DNA of 5,699 nucleotides from an uncultured Thermoleophilia bacterium (GCA_903921965.1 CAIXSE010000181.1:1-5699), one strand, 5' to 3'. Numbered from the stretch's first letter, positions 1 through 5,699 are shown. The notes: generated from the sequence alone by a model not told the origin. A program made the numbers and translations.

Positions 1-426
1 ACCACCGTCTTCCTCAGCTCGCACCTGCTGCACGAGGTCGAGCAGGTGTGCACGCGCGCCGTGATCATCAACAAGGGCCGCGTCGTGGTGCAGGGCCCGG
101 TCAGCGAGCTGCGCCCGAAGGACGACGCGGTCAAGGTGCTCACCGGCGACCAGGGCCGCGCCGCCGGTGTGCTGCGCGGCCAGTTCGGCGCCGCCGGCGT
201 CGTCGAGGACGACGGCTACCTCATCGTGAAGGCCGACGAGGACGCCGTGCCCGAGATGGTCAGGCGCCTCGTCTCCGACGGCGTCGACGTGCGCGCCGTC
301 GTGCCGGCGCCCGAGCAGGGCCTCGAGGACTTCTTCCTCGAGCTCACCGGGACCGACGGCGAGGCGACGGCGCCGAAGAAGCGGCGCGCCGGCCTCGCCC
401 GCCTGCTGCCGGGAGGCCGGCGATGA
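1..426 (+). CDS. ABC transporter ATP-binding protein, C-terminal part (5' end outside window)
   Basis: This is the last 141 codons of an ABC ATPase that powers a membrane transporter from the cytoplasmic face. The frame is open from base 1 and ends at TGA 424-426. Visible residues 5-12 read LSSHLLHE, the classic H-loop (switch) with its histidine at visible residue 8, followed by EVEQVCTRAVIINKGRVV, the usual end of a BcrA/CcmA-type nucleotide-binding domain. The Walker A, signature and Walker B motifs must lie upstream of the window. After the core comes a roughly 100-residue C-terminal extension that resembles the accessory domain of drug- and lantibiotic-exporter ATPases, ending in LEDFFLELTG and then a basic tail rich in Lys and Arg. 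The stop codon overlaps the start of the permease gene (ATGA), so the two are almost certainly one operon and one complex. The substrate cannot be told from this fragment. The class assignment is firm; the exporter subtype is inference. Confidence 0.93.
   Translation, partial: TTVFLSSHLLHEVEQVCTRAVIINKGRVVVQGPVSELRPKDDAVKVLTGDQGRAAGVLRGQFGAAGVVEDDGYLIVKADEDAVPEMVRRLVSDGVDVRAVVPAPEQGLEDFFLELTGTDGEATAPKKRRAGLARLLPGGRR
411..416 (+). promoter_or_regulatory. Ribosome binding site for the ABC-2 permease
   Basis: GGGAGG lies six bases before the ATG at 423, inside the last codons of the ATPase gene. It decides the permease start: the frame is open much further upstream, but only this ATG has a good Shine-Dalgarno sequence and the ATGA overlap. 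An alternative in-frame GTG at 516 has no comparable site. Confidence 0.75.
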
Positions 427-1346
427 GCCCCGCCGTCTGCGCCTGCCCGCCGGCCAAGCCGGGCGACCCGGACGGCCCGCCCGGCGCCCACGCCCACGGC
501 AGCACCGCCGCCCCCGTGGGCGGCCACGCCTGGGGCGCCCTCCGCCGGGAGTGGATCAAGCTGCTCTTCCAGCGCCGCAGCTACCTCATCTGGGGCGGCG
601 CCTTCGCCATCCCGTTCCTCATCTCGCTGGCGCTGTACCTCGCCGGCCGCTCGAACCCGCACCAGCAGGGCGAGGGGCCGATGTTCATCGGCCAGATCAC
701 CGGCAACGGCATGTTCGTCGCCGTCGCGGCGCTCTCGGCGCTGCTGCCCTTCCTGCTGCCGATGGCCGCCGCCATGGTGGCCGGCTACATGGTCGCCGGC
801 GAGGCCGAGCTCGGCACGCTGCGCATCGTGCTGCTGCGCCCGGTGCGCCGCGGGAGCTTCCTGCTGGCCAAGTGGGCGATGGCCATCATCTACCTGGCCG
901 TCGGCTTCGGGCTCATGGTCGCCGGCGGCCTGCTCTTCGGCGGCATCTTCTTCGGCCTGCACCCCATGATCACCCTGTCCGGCAGCACCGTCGGCGTGTG
1001 GCACGGGCTCGGCCTGATCCTGCTCAGCTGCGGGTACGGCCTCGCCGCCATGTCGTGCATCGTCTCCATGGCGCTGCTCTTCAGCACGCTGACAGACTCG
1101 AGCCTGACGGCGCTCATCGGCACCATCGTCGTGTACATCGTGATCACCGTGCTCATCCAGTTCAGCTACTTCGACTGGCTGGCGCCGTGGACGTTCCCGC
1201 ACTACCTGCTGGAGTTCGCCAACTTCTTCCGCGACCCCATCTACTGGCGCCCGGTCCTGAAGGGTCTCGGCGTGTTCGCCGCCTGGAGCTTCGGGCTGAC
1301 GCTCGTCGCCTACCTCGTCTTCCGCGGCAAGGACGTGCTGAGCTGA
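423..1346 (+). CDS. ABC-2 type transporter permease
   Basis: A complete 307-residue integral membrane protein, the membrane half of the exporter whose ATPase is encoded just upstream. Six hydrophobic segments can be read at about residues 55-74, 98-124, 151-177, 195-219, 229-247 and 281-300, matching the six-helix ABC-2 fold and its usual length. Between helices 2 and 3 lies the family's typical cytoplasmic stretch, GEAELGTLRIVLLRPVRRG (127-144), followed by AKW, which normally contacts the ATPase. The cytoplasmic N-terminus contains the expected amphipathic segment REWIKLLFQRRS (42-53). Ahead of it are about 38 residues rich in Pro, Gly, Ala, Cys and His (C6, C8, H23, H25, H35), unusual for the family and probably disordered. 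The start at 423 overlaps the ATPase stop and has a good ribosome binding site. The stop codon forms the base of the downstream hairpin. The exported substrate is not predictable; multidrug, peptide or lipid export are all possible. Confidence 0.93.
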   Translation: MSPAVCACPPAKPGDPDGPPGAHAHGSTAAPVGGHAWGALRREWIKLLFQRRSYLIWGGAFAIPFLISLALYLAGRSNPHQQGEGPMFIGQITGNGMFVAVAALSALLPFLLPMAAAMVAGYMVAGEAELGTLRIVLLRPVRRGSFLLAKWAMAIIYLAVGFGLMVAGGLLFGGIFFGLHPMITLSGSTVGVWHGLGLILLSCGYGLAAMSCIVSMALLFSTLTDSSLTALIGTIVVYIVITVLIQFSYFDWLAPWTFPHYLLEFANFFRDPIYWRPVLKGLGVFAAWSFGLTLVAYLVFRGKDVLS

Positions 1347-1391
1347 CCGCTGGGGCGCCGGGCCTTCGGCGGCCCGGCGCCCCGGCGGTCA
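1344..1391. terminator. Bidirectional GC-rich terminator hairpin between convergent genes
   Basis: An almost perfect inverted repeat: 1344-1350 pairs with 1385-1391 (7 bp), T1351 faces G1384 as a wobble, and 1352-1364 pairs with 1371-1383 (13 bp), leaving a six-base loop TTCGGC. The left arm begins with the permease TGA stop, and the right arm ends 11 bases beyond the stop of the minus-strand gene. No T-run follows on either strand, which is common for terminators in high-GC bacteria. Position between convergent stops supports termination from both sides. Confidence 0.82.
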
Positions 1392-1402
1392 CTCGCCCGG
1401 CG

Positions 1403-4400
1403 TCAGTCAGCGGTGAACGTGAACCCGTGGTTCTCGCCGATGGTGCTCCCCTGCAGGTGGTCGAGGATGTCGGTGTCCGCGTCCGCCGTGAACGTCGCCG
1501 CGGGCGTGAAGTTGCCGTCGTAGCGCTGGACGTGCGAGACGCGGAGCTCCTTGTACCACCCCCAGGAGGTCCAGTCCGGCGGCACCGGCAGCTCCCCGAA
1601 GCGGCCGAGCGAGACGGCCCCCGAGGCCAGCGTCCCATCGCTGTGGTCGGCCACGGGAGGCCCTGTGTACGGGTCTTTCTGCTGCAGCTTGCCGTCCACG
1701 TACAGCCGCATCTGCCGGGAGCCCCACTGGCAGGCGATGTGGTACCAGCGGTCCTCGGTCATGATCACCCCGCTCCACAGGGAGGTCCAGGTGCCCCGAC
1801 CGGGGCTGCCGGCCGCGCTGTTCAGGGCGAAGTTCACCCCCGTCCCCTTGCCGCCGTTGATGACGAGCGTGGCCGCTCGCACGCCGCCGGGGTCGCTCAC
1901 GTTGCCGTAGTGGAAGGTGATCTCGGCGATGCGGCCGCCCTGGCGTGTGTCCATGAGCGGGTACCAGGGCTTGTACCACAGCTCCACCGTGCCCGCGGGA
2001 CTCGCCACCCCGGTGTCCCAGGCGTAGCGGATGTACTCGCTGCCCGTGGGCGCCTTGGCGCCGTCGCCCACGGAGTTCTCGACGGTGATCTGGACCGAGG
2101 CCGAGATCGGCGACTCCAGCAGGCCGTCGAAGGCGACCGCGCCGAGGTAGGCGACATACTGCCGCTGCGGCGGGGTGAAGCTGTAGGTCGTGAACCCCGG
2201 GGAATCGACCACGGTGCCGGGGGCGAGCGTCTTCGGGACGATCTGCACCGGGCTCGGGGCGCCGGGGTCCCAGGTCGCCTTGAACCAGTTGCGCTCGGCC
2301 CCGGACTCGCCGGGCGGTCCGGACGTCGCCCGGACGAGCGTCCAGGCGACGTAGTTCCAGCCCGACCACTGGCCTGGTGTGGTGCCTTCGTACTTGACCA
2401 GGAAGCGCGCCCACAGACTGTCGTCGTCGTGCACGGTGCGCGGTGTGTCGTAGTCCTCCGAAGCGCACCACACCGTGACGGGGCCGTGATAGACGCCGTC
2501 CCGCCTGGTCCCGGTGACCACGACGCGGCGCACCACCGGCGCCGTCTCCTGGATGTCGGCGCGTGCGCCCATGCGGTACCAGATGCGGTCGAGCGAGCGC
2601 TCGTCCAGGGCGAAGCCGGAGGCGCCGGCCTCGGCGTGACCGAGCAGGTACCCCTTGAGATCCATCACGCTCGACGGCCAGTGGTCGTCGATGACGTGCC
2701 ACAGCTTGGCGAGGCCGCCGGCCCCGGTGCCGGCCCCGAGGCCACCCGCCCCCGCCAGCCGGTCGTCGTCCCCGGGCCCGTAGAGCCAGGTGAGCCTGGG
2801 CCCGGCGCTCGGCGTCGTCTCCCACTCGTACCACAGGCGGGAAGAGGCCTCGTCGGCGAGGTCCCACAGGATACGCGCGACCGAGCGGATGATGCGCGAG
2901 CCGTCCCCGGCGTACGCGTAGTCGCACTCGAGGGGCTGAGCGCAGTGGTCTGACCCGCTCGCGTACGCCGCGAAGAACTCGGCCCAGCCCTCCTCGAACG
3001 CCGTCCACGCATCCTCCGGGGCGGTGAAGCTGTCGTAGTCACCGGTGGAGATGAAGTTGTACAGGCGGCCGCCCCGTCTGAAGTGGCTCACGGTCGTGAC
3101 GTCCAGGTAGGCGCGGAAGGCGCTGTCGTCCTGGCCGGCGTCGTAGGCCGCCGCCATCACGGCGTGGCCGTACTCGTGTGCGGCGATGTCGTCCCAGGCT
3201 GCGGCGGCCGCGTGGACGCCGATCTCGTCGGCGTGCCAGCGGTCGAGCACGTGGTCGTCGTCCCACCAGTAGTGGCTGGGGGCGTCACCGTCCAGCGGGC
3301 CGCTCGGAGCCGGGTACAACACGTCGATGGGCCCGCGCGCCCAGCCGGCGTCCGCGACCCAGCGGTCGTGCGCCTTGATGATCAAGTCGAGCATGTGCCA
3401 CACCACGCGGGCGTCGCCGCCGTCGCTCACCAGGATCCCGGTCTGCGAGGTGGCGTTATCGGGGAAGGTCGGGCCGCCACCCCTGCCGTACACGTCGCCG
3501 TCGCCGTCGATCACGCGGGCGCAGGCGGAGCCGGCCGCCTGCGCGACGCCGTGGACGATCGGGTCGAGTCGCCCGCTCTCGTCCCACGTGTCGGACGCGT
3601 AGCTGTAGCTGAAGGTGCCGTCTGCGGCCGAAGGCACGACGGCGATGAAGCGCTCGGAACCGCCTGTGAGGTCCCAGATCTCGACCCTGATCCCGGCGCG
3701 CGGCAGGATCGTCTCGTGGTCTTGACCCTCGTAGGTGCAGCGCCCGGAGAGCACGAGCTGGCCGCTCGCCTCGCGGCCGGCCGACGAGCGCGCGGGTGCG
3801 CCGGTCCTGCTGAGCACGATCGTCACCTCGCCGGCGTCGAGGTTCACGTTGGCCTCGAGGCTGCCGCCCGGCAGGCCCGGCTTCGAGGCGGTGAAGGTGC
3901 GCCGCCCGAGCGGGCAGCCGGCGATGGTGAACGAGCCGTCAGCGCCGGTCGTGGCGCTCAGGCTCTGGCCGGCGACCTCGACGAGGGCGCCGGCCACCGC
4001 AGAGCCGCCTGCGTCGCGCACGGTGCCGTGCACGTCGGCCGGCGCGAACACGTACAGGTCCAGCACGCCGCTGGTCGCTGTGTTGCCGGCGGCGTCGATC
4101 GCGCGGAGCTCAGCGACGTAGGTCCCGGCCGCGACGTAGCTCCCGGCTGAGTCTCGGCCGTCCCACACGGCGTCGCCTGCGTCCTTTGGATCGGGCACGA
4201 CGACGCGTGCGACCTCCGTGCCCTCCTTGTCGTTCTTCTCCGGGGGCCTGGACACGACGAGCTCGATGGCTGCCGGAACCTGGCCGCCGCACGTGTACCC
4301 CAGCCGCAGGCGCTCGCTCCCGCCGGCGAACAGCGTGGGCGGGTCGACTCCGGAGAACGCGATCACGGGCGGCACGTCGTCGACGGTCACCCGAGCCGCG

Positions 4401-4768
4401 GCCCGCCACGTCTTCCCTCCGCCCTTGGCGGTGGCGCGCAAGGTGTAGGTGGCGTTGGGCAGCGGGCCGTCCTTGGCCATCCCGTTCCAGGAGATGCGCG
4501 TCTCGCCGGCCTTGAGCGCTCGCGCCTTGAAGACCACGGCCACGAGCTTGCCGCCGGGCGCCCACGCTCCGAGCGTCACCCGGGCGGCGCGCGGCAGCGT
4601 GAGCGTGACGACGGTCGCGTCGACGGCGCCGTCGCCGTTCGGCGAGAATACCGCCGGCGCGACCGTCAATGACGCCTTCGCCGCTCCCGCGGGCGCCGCC
4701 GCCAGTACCAGAGCACCGACGCCGAGCAGGCAGGCCAAGGCAAGAGGAAGGAGAGCTCGCGCGGACAT
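1403..4768 (-). CDS. Secreted multidomain zinc metallopeptidase-like protein (FlgD-type Ig, HEYGH domain, LamG)
   Basis: A complete 1121-residue exported protein. A Sec signal peptide covers residues 1-29 (R4, hydrophobic 5-25, AGA|A cleavage). Two FlgD/CHU-type Ig domains follow: one at about 35-130 opens with FSPNGDG and carries ISWNGMAKDG; the other, at about 133-245, carries VWDGRDSAGSYVAAGTY. A carboxypeptidase-regulatory-like domain spans 245-320 (VHGTVRDAGG, TTGADGSFTI), and a second beta domain 335-420. The catalytic-type region is about 440-735: HEYGH at 531-535 gives two zinc-binding histidines and the general-base Glu, and FEEGWAEFF at 591-599 probably supplies the third ligand (E593). 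RSVARILWDLAD (628-639) resembles the segment following the ligand in M36-like gluzincins. Residues 744-895 look like beta-sandwich without a clear family. About 905-1080 is a LamG/concanavalin-like domain (RWYHIACQWG, MRLYVDGKLQ). There is no LPXTG, hydrophobic tail or lipobox, so the protein is probably released. Substrate and activity are unknown; a non-catalytic adhesin remains possible. It is transcribed alone. Confidence 0.92.
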   Translation of the reverse strand: MSARALLPLALACLLGVGALVLAAAPAGAAKASLTVAPAVFSPNGDGAVDATVVTLTLPRAARVTLGAWAPGGKLVAVVFKARALKAGETRISWNGMAKDGPLPNATYTLRATAKGGGKTWRAAARVTVDDVPPVIAFSGVDPPTLFAGGSERLRLGYTCGGQVPAAIELVVSRPPEKNDKEGTEVARVVVPDPKDAGDAVWDGRDSAGSYVAAGTYVAELRAIDAAGNTATSGVLDLYVFAPADVHGTVRDAGGSAVAGALVEVAGQSLSATTGADGSFTIAGCPLGRRTFTASKPGLPGGSLEANVNLDAGEVTIVLSRTGAPARSSAGREASGQLVLSGRCTYEGQDHETILPRAGIRVEIWDLTGGSERFIAVVPSAADGTFSYSYASDTWDESGRLDPIVHGVAQAAGSACARVIDGDGDVYGRGGGPTFPDNATSQTGILVSDGGDARVVWHMLDLIIKAHDRWVADAGWARGPIDVLYPAPSGPLDGDAPSHYWWDDDHVLDRWHADEIGVHAAAAAWDDIAAHEYGHAVMAAAYDAGQDDSAFRAYLDVTTVSHFRRGGRLYNFISTGDYDSFTAPEDAWTAFEEGWAEFFAAYASGSDHCAQPLECDYAYAGDGSRIIRSVARILWDLADEASSRLWYEWETTPSAGPRLTWLYGPGDDDRLAGAGGLGAGTGAGGLAKLWHVIDDHWPSSVMDLKGYLLGHAEAGASGFALDERSLDRIWYRMGARADIQETAPVVRRVVVTGTRRDGVYHGPVTVWCASEDYDTPRTVHDDDSLWARFLVKYEGTTPGQWSGWNYVAWTLVRATSGPPGESGAERNWFKATWDPGAPSPVQIVPKTLAPGTVVDSPGFTTYSFTPPQRQYVAYLGAVAFDGLLESPISASVQITVENSVGDGAKAPTGSEYIRYAWDTGVASPAGTVELWYKPWYPLMDTRQGGRIAEITFHYGNVSDPGGVRAATLVINGGKGTGVNFALNSAAGSPGRGTWTSLWSGVIMTEDRWYHIACQWGSRQMRLYVDGKLQQKDPYTGPPVADHSDGTLASGAVSLGRFGELPVPPDWTSWGWYKELRVSHVQRYDGNFTPAATFTADADTDILDHLQGSTIGENHGFTFTAD

Positions 4769-4775
4769 GACACAC

Positions 4776-4781
4776 CCCCCG
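4776..4781 (-). promoter_or_regulatory. G-run ribosome binding site of the metallopeptidase gene, in a small hairpin loop
   Basis: On the minus strand the leader reads CACAC-GGGGGG-GTGTG and then TC before ATG (4766-4768). The six-G run, seven bases before the start, is the only Shine-Dalgarno-like sequence. It is flanked by a 5 bp inverted repeat (4771-4775 with 4782-4786) that would place it in a loop. The start itself is supported by the signal peptide that follows directly. Confidence 0.45.
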
Positions 4782-4827
4782 TGTGCAGGCAGGACGGAGC
4801 CCTGCGGACCGCTGCAGCCGACACTTC

Positions 4828-4833
4828 ACTATA
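4828..4833 (-). promoter_or_regulatory. Candidate -10 element for the metallopeptidase gene
   Basis: The minus strand reads TATAGT here, a 5-of-6 match to TATAAT in an otherwise very GC-rich region. Transcription would start near 4821, giving a leader of about 53 bases. The -35 position (about 4851-4856, GCTTCA on the minus strand) is a poor match, so the promoter may need an activator or an alternative sigma factor. The assignment is tentative. Confidence 0.42.
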
Positions 4834-4901
4834 GCCTCACCGGTCGGGCATGAAGCGTTGAGGCGAGCCGGGGTGGTGAGGAGCCCGTCTTCTGTCGTCG
4901 C

Positions 4902-4937
4902 CGCGGGGGTGCCCGCCCCTTGGCCGCGGCCCCCGCG
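4902..4937. repeat. Inverted repeat overlapping the PAS-gene promoter
   Basis: CGCGGGGG at 4902-4909 is the exact reverse complement of CCCCCGCG at 4930-4937, with a 20-base interval. The interval contains the -35-like hexamer, and the right arm lies in the promoter spacer. It could be an operator for a dimeric regulator. Perfect eight-base G/C repeats are not rare at this composition, so chance is a real alternative. Confidence 0.3.
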
Positions 4938-4948
4938 TCGCGTAGATT
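4920..4948 (+). promoter_or_regulatory. Candidate promoter giving a leaderless PAS-sensor transcript
   Basis: TTGGCC (4920-4925) and TAGATT (4943-4948) are separated by 17 bases and resemble housekeeping -35 and -10 elements (4 of 6 matches each to TTGACA and TATAAT). The -10 element ends seven bases before the GTG at 4956, so transcription would begin at or next to the start codon. This spacing is typical of leaderless genes in high-GC actinobacteria. The lack of a convincing Shine-Dalgarno sequence before the GTG fits this reading. Confidence 0.6.
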
Positions 4949-4955
4949 CGCAGGC

Positions 4956-5699
4956 GTGAGCGACACCAGCGACGCATACGCCGCGGGGATCATCGACTTC
5001 CTGCCCGACGCGACCGTCGTGGTCGACACGTCGGGCACCGTCGTCGCCTGGAACCGCGCCATGGAGGAGATGACCGGCGTGCCCGCCGCCGACATGGTCG
5101 GGTGCGGCGACCACGAGTACGCCCTGCCGTTCTACGGCGAGCGGCGGCCGATCCTCGTGGACCTCGTCTTCCTGCCGTCCGAGGAGCTCGCCGGCAGGTA
5201 CGACCACATCCAGCGCAGCGGCGACACCCTGGTCGTCGACATCTTCCTGCCGGACTTCAAGGGCGGCACCTACCTGTGGGCCAAGGCGAGCCCGCTGTAC
5301 GACCACGACGGCGTCCTCACCGGCGCCATCGAGACGGTCCGCGACATCACCGACCGCAAACTCGCGGAGCAGGAGGCCGAGCGCAGCCGCCGCGAGCTGG
5401 CCGAGATCGTCGACTTCCTGCCCGACGCGGCGTTCGTGATCGACACGCAGAGCGTCGTCCTCTCGTGGAACAAGGCGATGGAGGCGATGACCGGCGTGCC
5501 GGCCGCCGAGATGGTCGGGCGCGGCGACTACGAGTACTCGCTCCCGTTCTACGGCCGGCGGCAGCCGATGCTCGCCAACCTCGTCTTCATGGACAGCGAC
5601 GAGGTCGACCGCCGCTACGACACCGTCGAGCGCCACGGCGAGACCCTCGTCGTCGACATCCACATCCCCGACTTCCAGGGCCGCGGCGCCTACTTCTGG
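4956..5699 (+). CDS. Tandem PAS-domain sensor protein, N-terminal part (3' end outside window)
   Basis: The first 248 codons of a sensory protein, open to the last base. It starts at GTG 4956, chosen because the first PAS domain begins about ten residues later and a promoter lies just upstream; the frame is closed by TGA at 4851-4853 and offers no better start. PAS 1 spans about residues 10-133: FLPDATVVVD, then WNRAMEEMTGVPA, then DHEYALPFYGERRP, ending in the PAC segment ETVRDITDRK (126-135). A short charged helix (134-150) leads to PAS 2 from residue 151, cut off at the window edge. There is no signal peptide or membrane segment, so this part is cytoplasmic. This PAS type, with its D-x-E-Y-x-LPFYG motif, is known from histidine kinases and other signalling proteins, but the output domain lies beyond the window. 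The ligand is unknown. The gene is divergent from the secreted metallopeptidase gene. Confidence 0.9.
   Translation, partial: MSDTSDAYAAGIIDFLPDATVVVDTSGTVVAWNRAMEEMTGVPAADMVGCGDHEYALPFYGERRPILVDLVFLPSEELAGRYDHIQRSGDTLVVDIFLPDFKGGTYLWAKASPLYDHDGVLTGAIETVRDITDRKLAEQEAERSRRELAEIVDFLPDAAFVIDTQSVVLSWNKAMEAMTGVPAAEMVGRGDYEYSLPFYGRRQPMLANLVFMDSDEVDRRYDTVERHGETLVVDIHIPDFQGRGAYFW
4989..5264 (+). repeat. Tandem PAS repeat, copy 1
   Basis: Codons 12-103 of the PAS gene align without gaps to codons 151-242 at 5406-5681, a period of 417 bases (139 residues). I count 58 identical residues out of 92. Stretches are also identical in DNA, for example GACTTCCTGCCCGACGCG at 4995 and again at 5412. This indicates internal duplication of the domain. 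Confidence 0.88.
5406..5681 (+). repeat. Tandem PAS repeat, copy 2
   Basis: Second copy of the PAS unit starting at 4989. It retains GRGDYEY where copy 1 has GCGDHEY, and it carries one extra residue soon after the DFQG segment. The copy continues past the window edge, so a third repeat cannot be excluded. Confidence 0.88.

Larger units (their letters stand above)
4769..4955. other. Divergent intergenic regulatory region
   Basis: These 187 bases separate the start of the minus-strand metallopeptidase gene from the GTG of the plus-strand PAS gene. The left part holds the most A/T-containing patch of the region (about 4821-4835) with a leftward -10-like hexamer. The right part holds a rightward promoter immediately before the PAS start and an eight-base inverted repeat. 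I see no small gene or RNA gene in it. Confidence 0.7.

Noticed and set aside
48..422. The permease frame is open upstream of 423 and could extend the protein N-terminally
   Set aside because: The upstream translation is Arg-rich nonsense overlapping the ATPase. The ATG at 423 has the ATGA overlap and a GGGAGG site.
1403..1490. Possible cell-wall sorting signal at the C-terminus of the metallopeptidase-like protein
   Set aside because: The last 30 residues are polar, with no LPXTG-like motif, hydrophobic segment or basic tail.
551..2953. An 800-codon open frame on the plus strand crossing the permease, the terminator and the 3' half of the metallopeptidase gene
   Set aside because: Its translation is rich in Arg, His, Pro and Ala without any domain pattern, and it overlaps two genes with clear domains. 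Long stop-free frames are expected by chance at about 70% GC.
4726..4768. Possible lipoprotein signal at C13 of the metallopeptidase-like protein
   Set aside because: Residues 10-13 are ALAC, lacking the Leu/Val/Ile at the -3 position, and the hydrophobic core continues to about residue 25 with a standard AGA cleavage site. A normal secretion signal fits better.
4827..4834. CACTATAG on the plus strand, like the core of a T7-type phage promoter
   Set aside because: Only this eight-base core matches; the upstream half of the phage promoter is absent. The same bases are better explained as a -10 element on the minus strand.
4110..5663. A 517-codon open frame on the minus strand across the divergent region and the PAS gene
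   Set aside because: It reads antisense through a clear PAS protein and then out of frame through the signal peptide gene, with low-complexity translation. It is a composition artefact.

Overview
The window is GC-rich throughout (about 70% in the lines I counted) and densely coding. It suggests a high-GC bacterium, most likely an Actinomycetota lineage such as Thermoleophilia or Coriobacteriia-like groups. The clues are the composition, an apparent leaderless promoter, an SPNGDG/FlgD-type Ig domain in a secreted protein, and a PAS type common in environmental sensor proteins. This placement is inference; no marker gene is present.

Layout. (1) Positions 1-1346, plus strand: the 3' end of an ABC transporter ATPase gene is translationally coupled (ATGA overlap) to a complete six-helix ABC-2 type permease gene. 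Together they would form a BcrA/CcmA-type exporter of unknown substrate. (2) Positions 1344-1391: a long GC-rich hairpin lies between two convergent genes and probably terminates transcription from both sides. (3) Positions 1403-4768, minus strand: one large gene encodes a 1121-residue secreted protein. It has a signal peptide, two FlgD-like Ig domains, a carboxypeptidase-regulatory-like domain, a second beta domain, a zinc metallopeptidase domain (HEYGH plus a downstream EEGWAEFF), a beta-sandwich region and a C-terminal LamG/concanavalin-like domain. (4) Positions 4769-4955: a divergent intergenic region of 187 bases with a candidate promoter for each flanking gene. The rightward promoter sits so close to its GTG start that the mRNA is probably leaderless. 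(5) Positions 4956-5699, plus strand: the 5' part of a PAS-domain sensor gene with two tandem, closely similar PAS domains. It runs off the window, so the output domain is unseen.

The exporter pair and the protease are convergent and separated by a terminator, so there is no evidence they act together. The protease and the PAS sensor are divergent from a shared region and could be co-regulated, but nothing in the sequence proves it. I found no RNA gene, mobile element or CRISPR array. The most notable item is the multidomain secreted metallopeptidase, whose domain combination may be undescribed.
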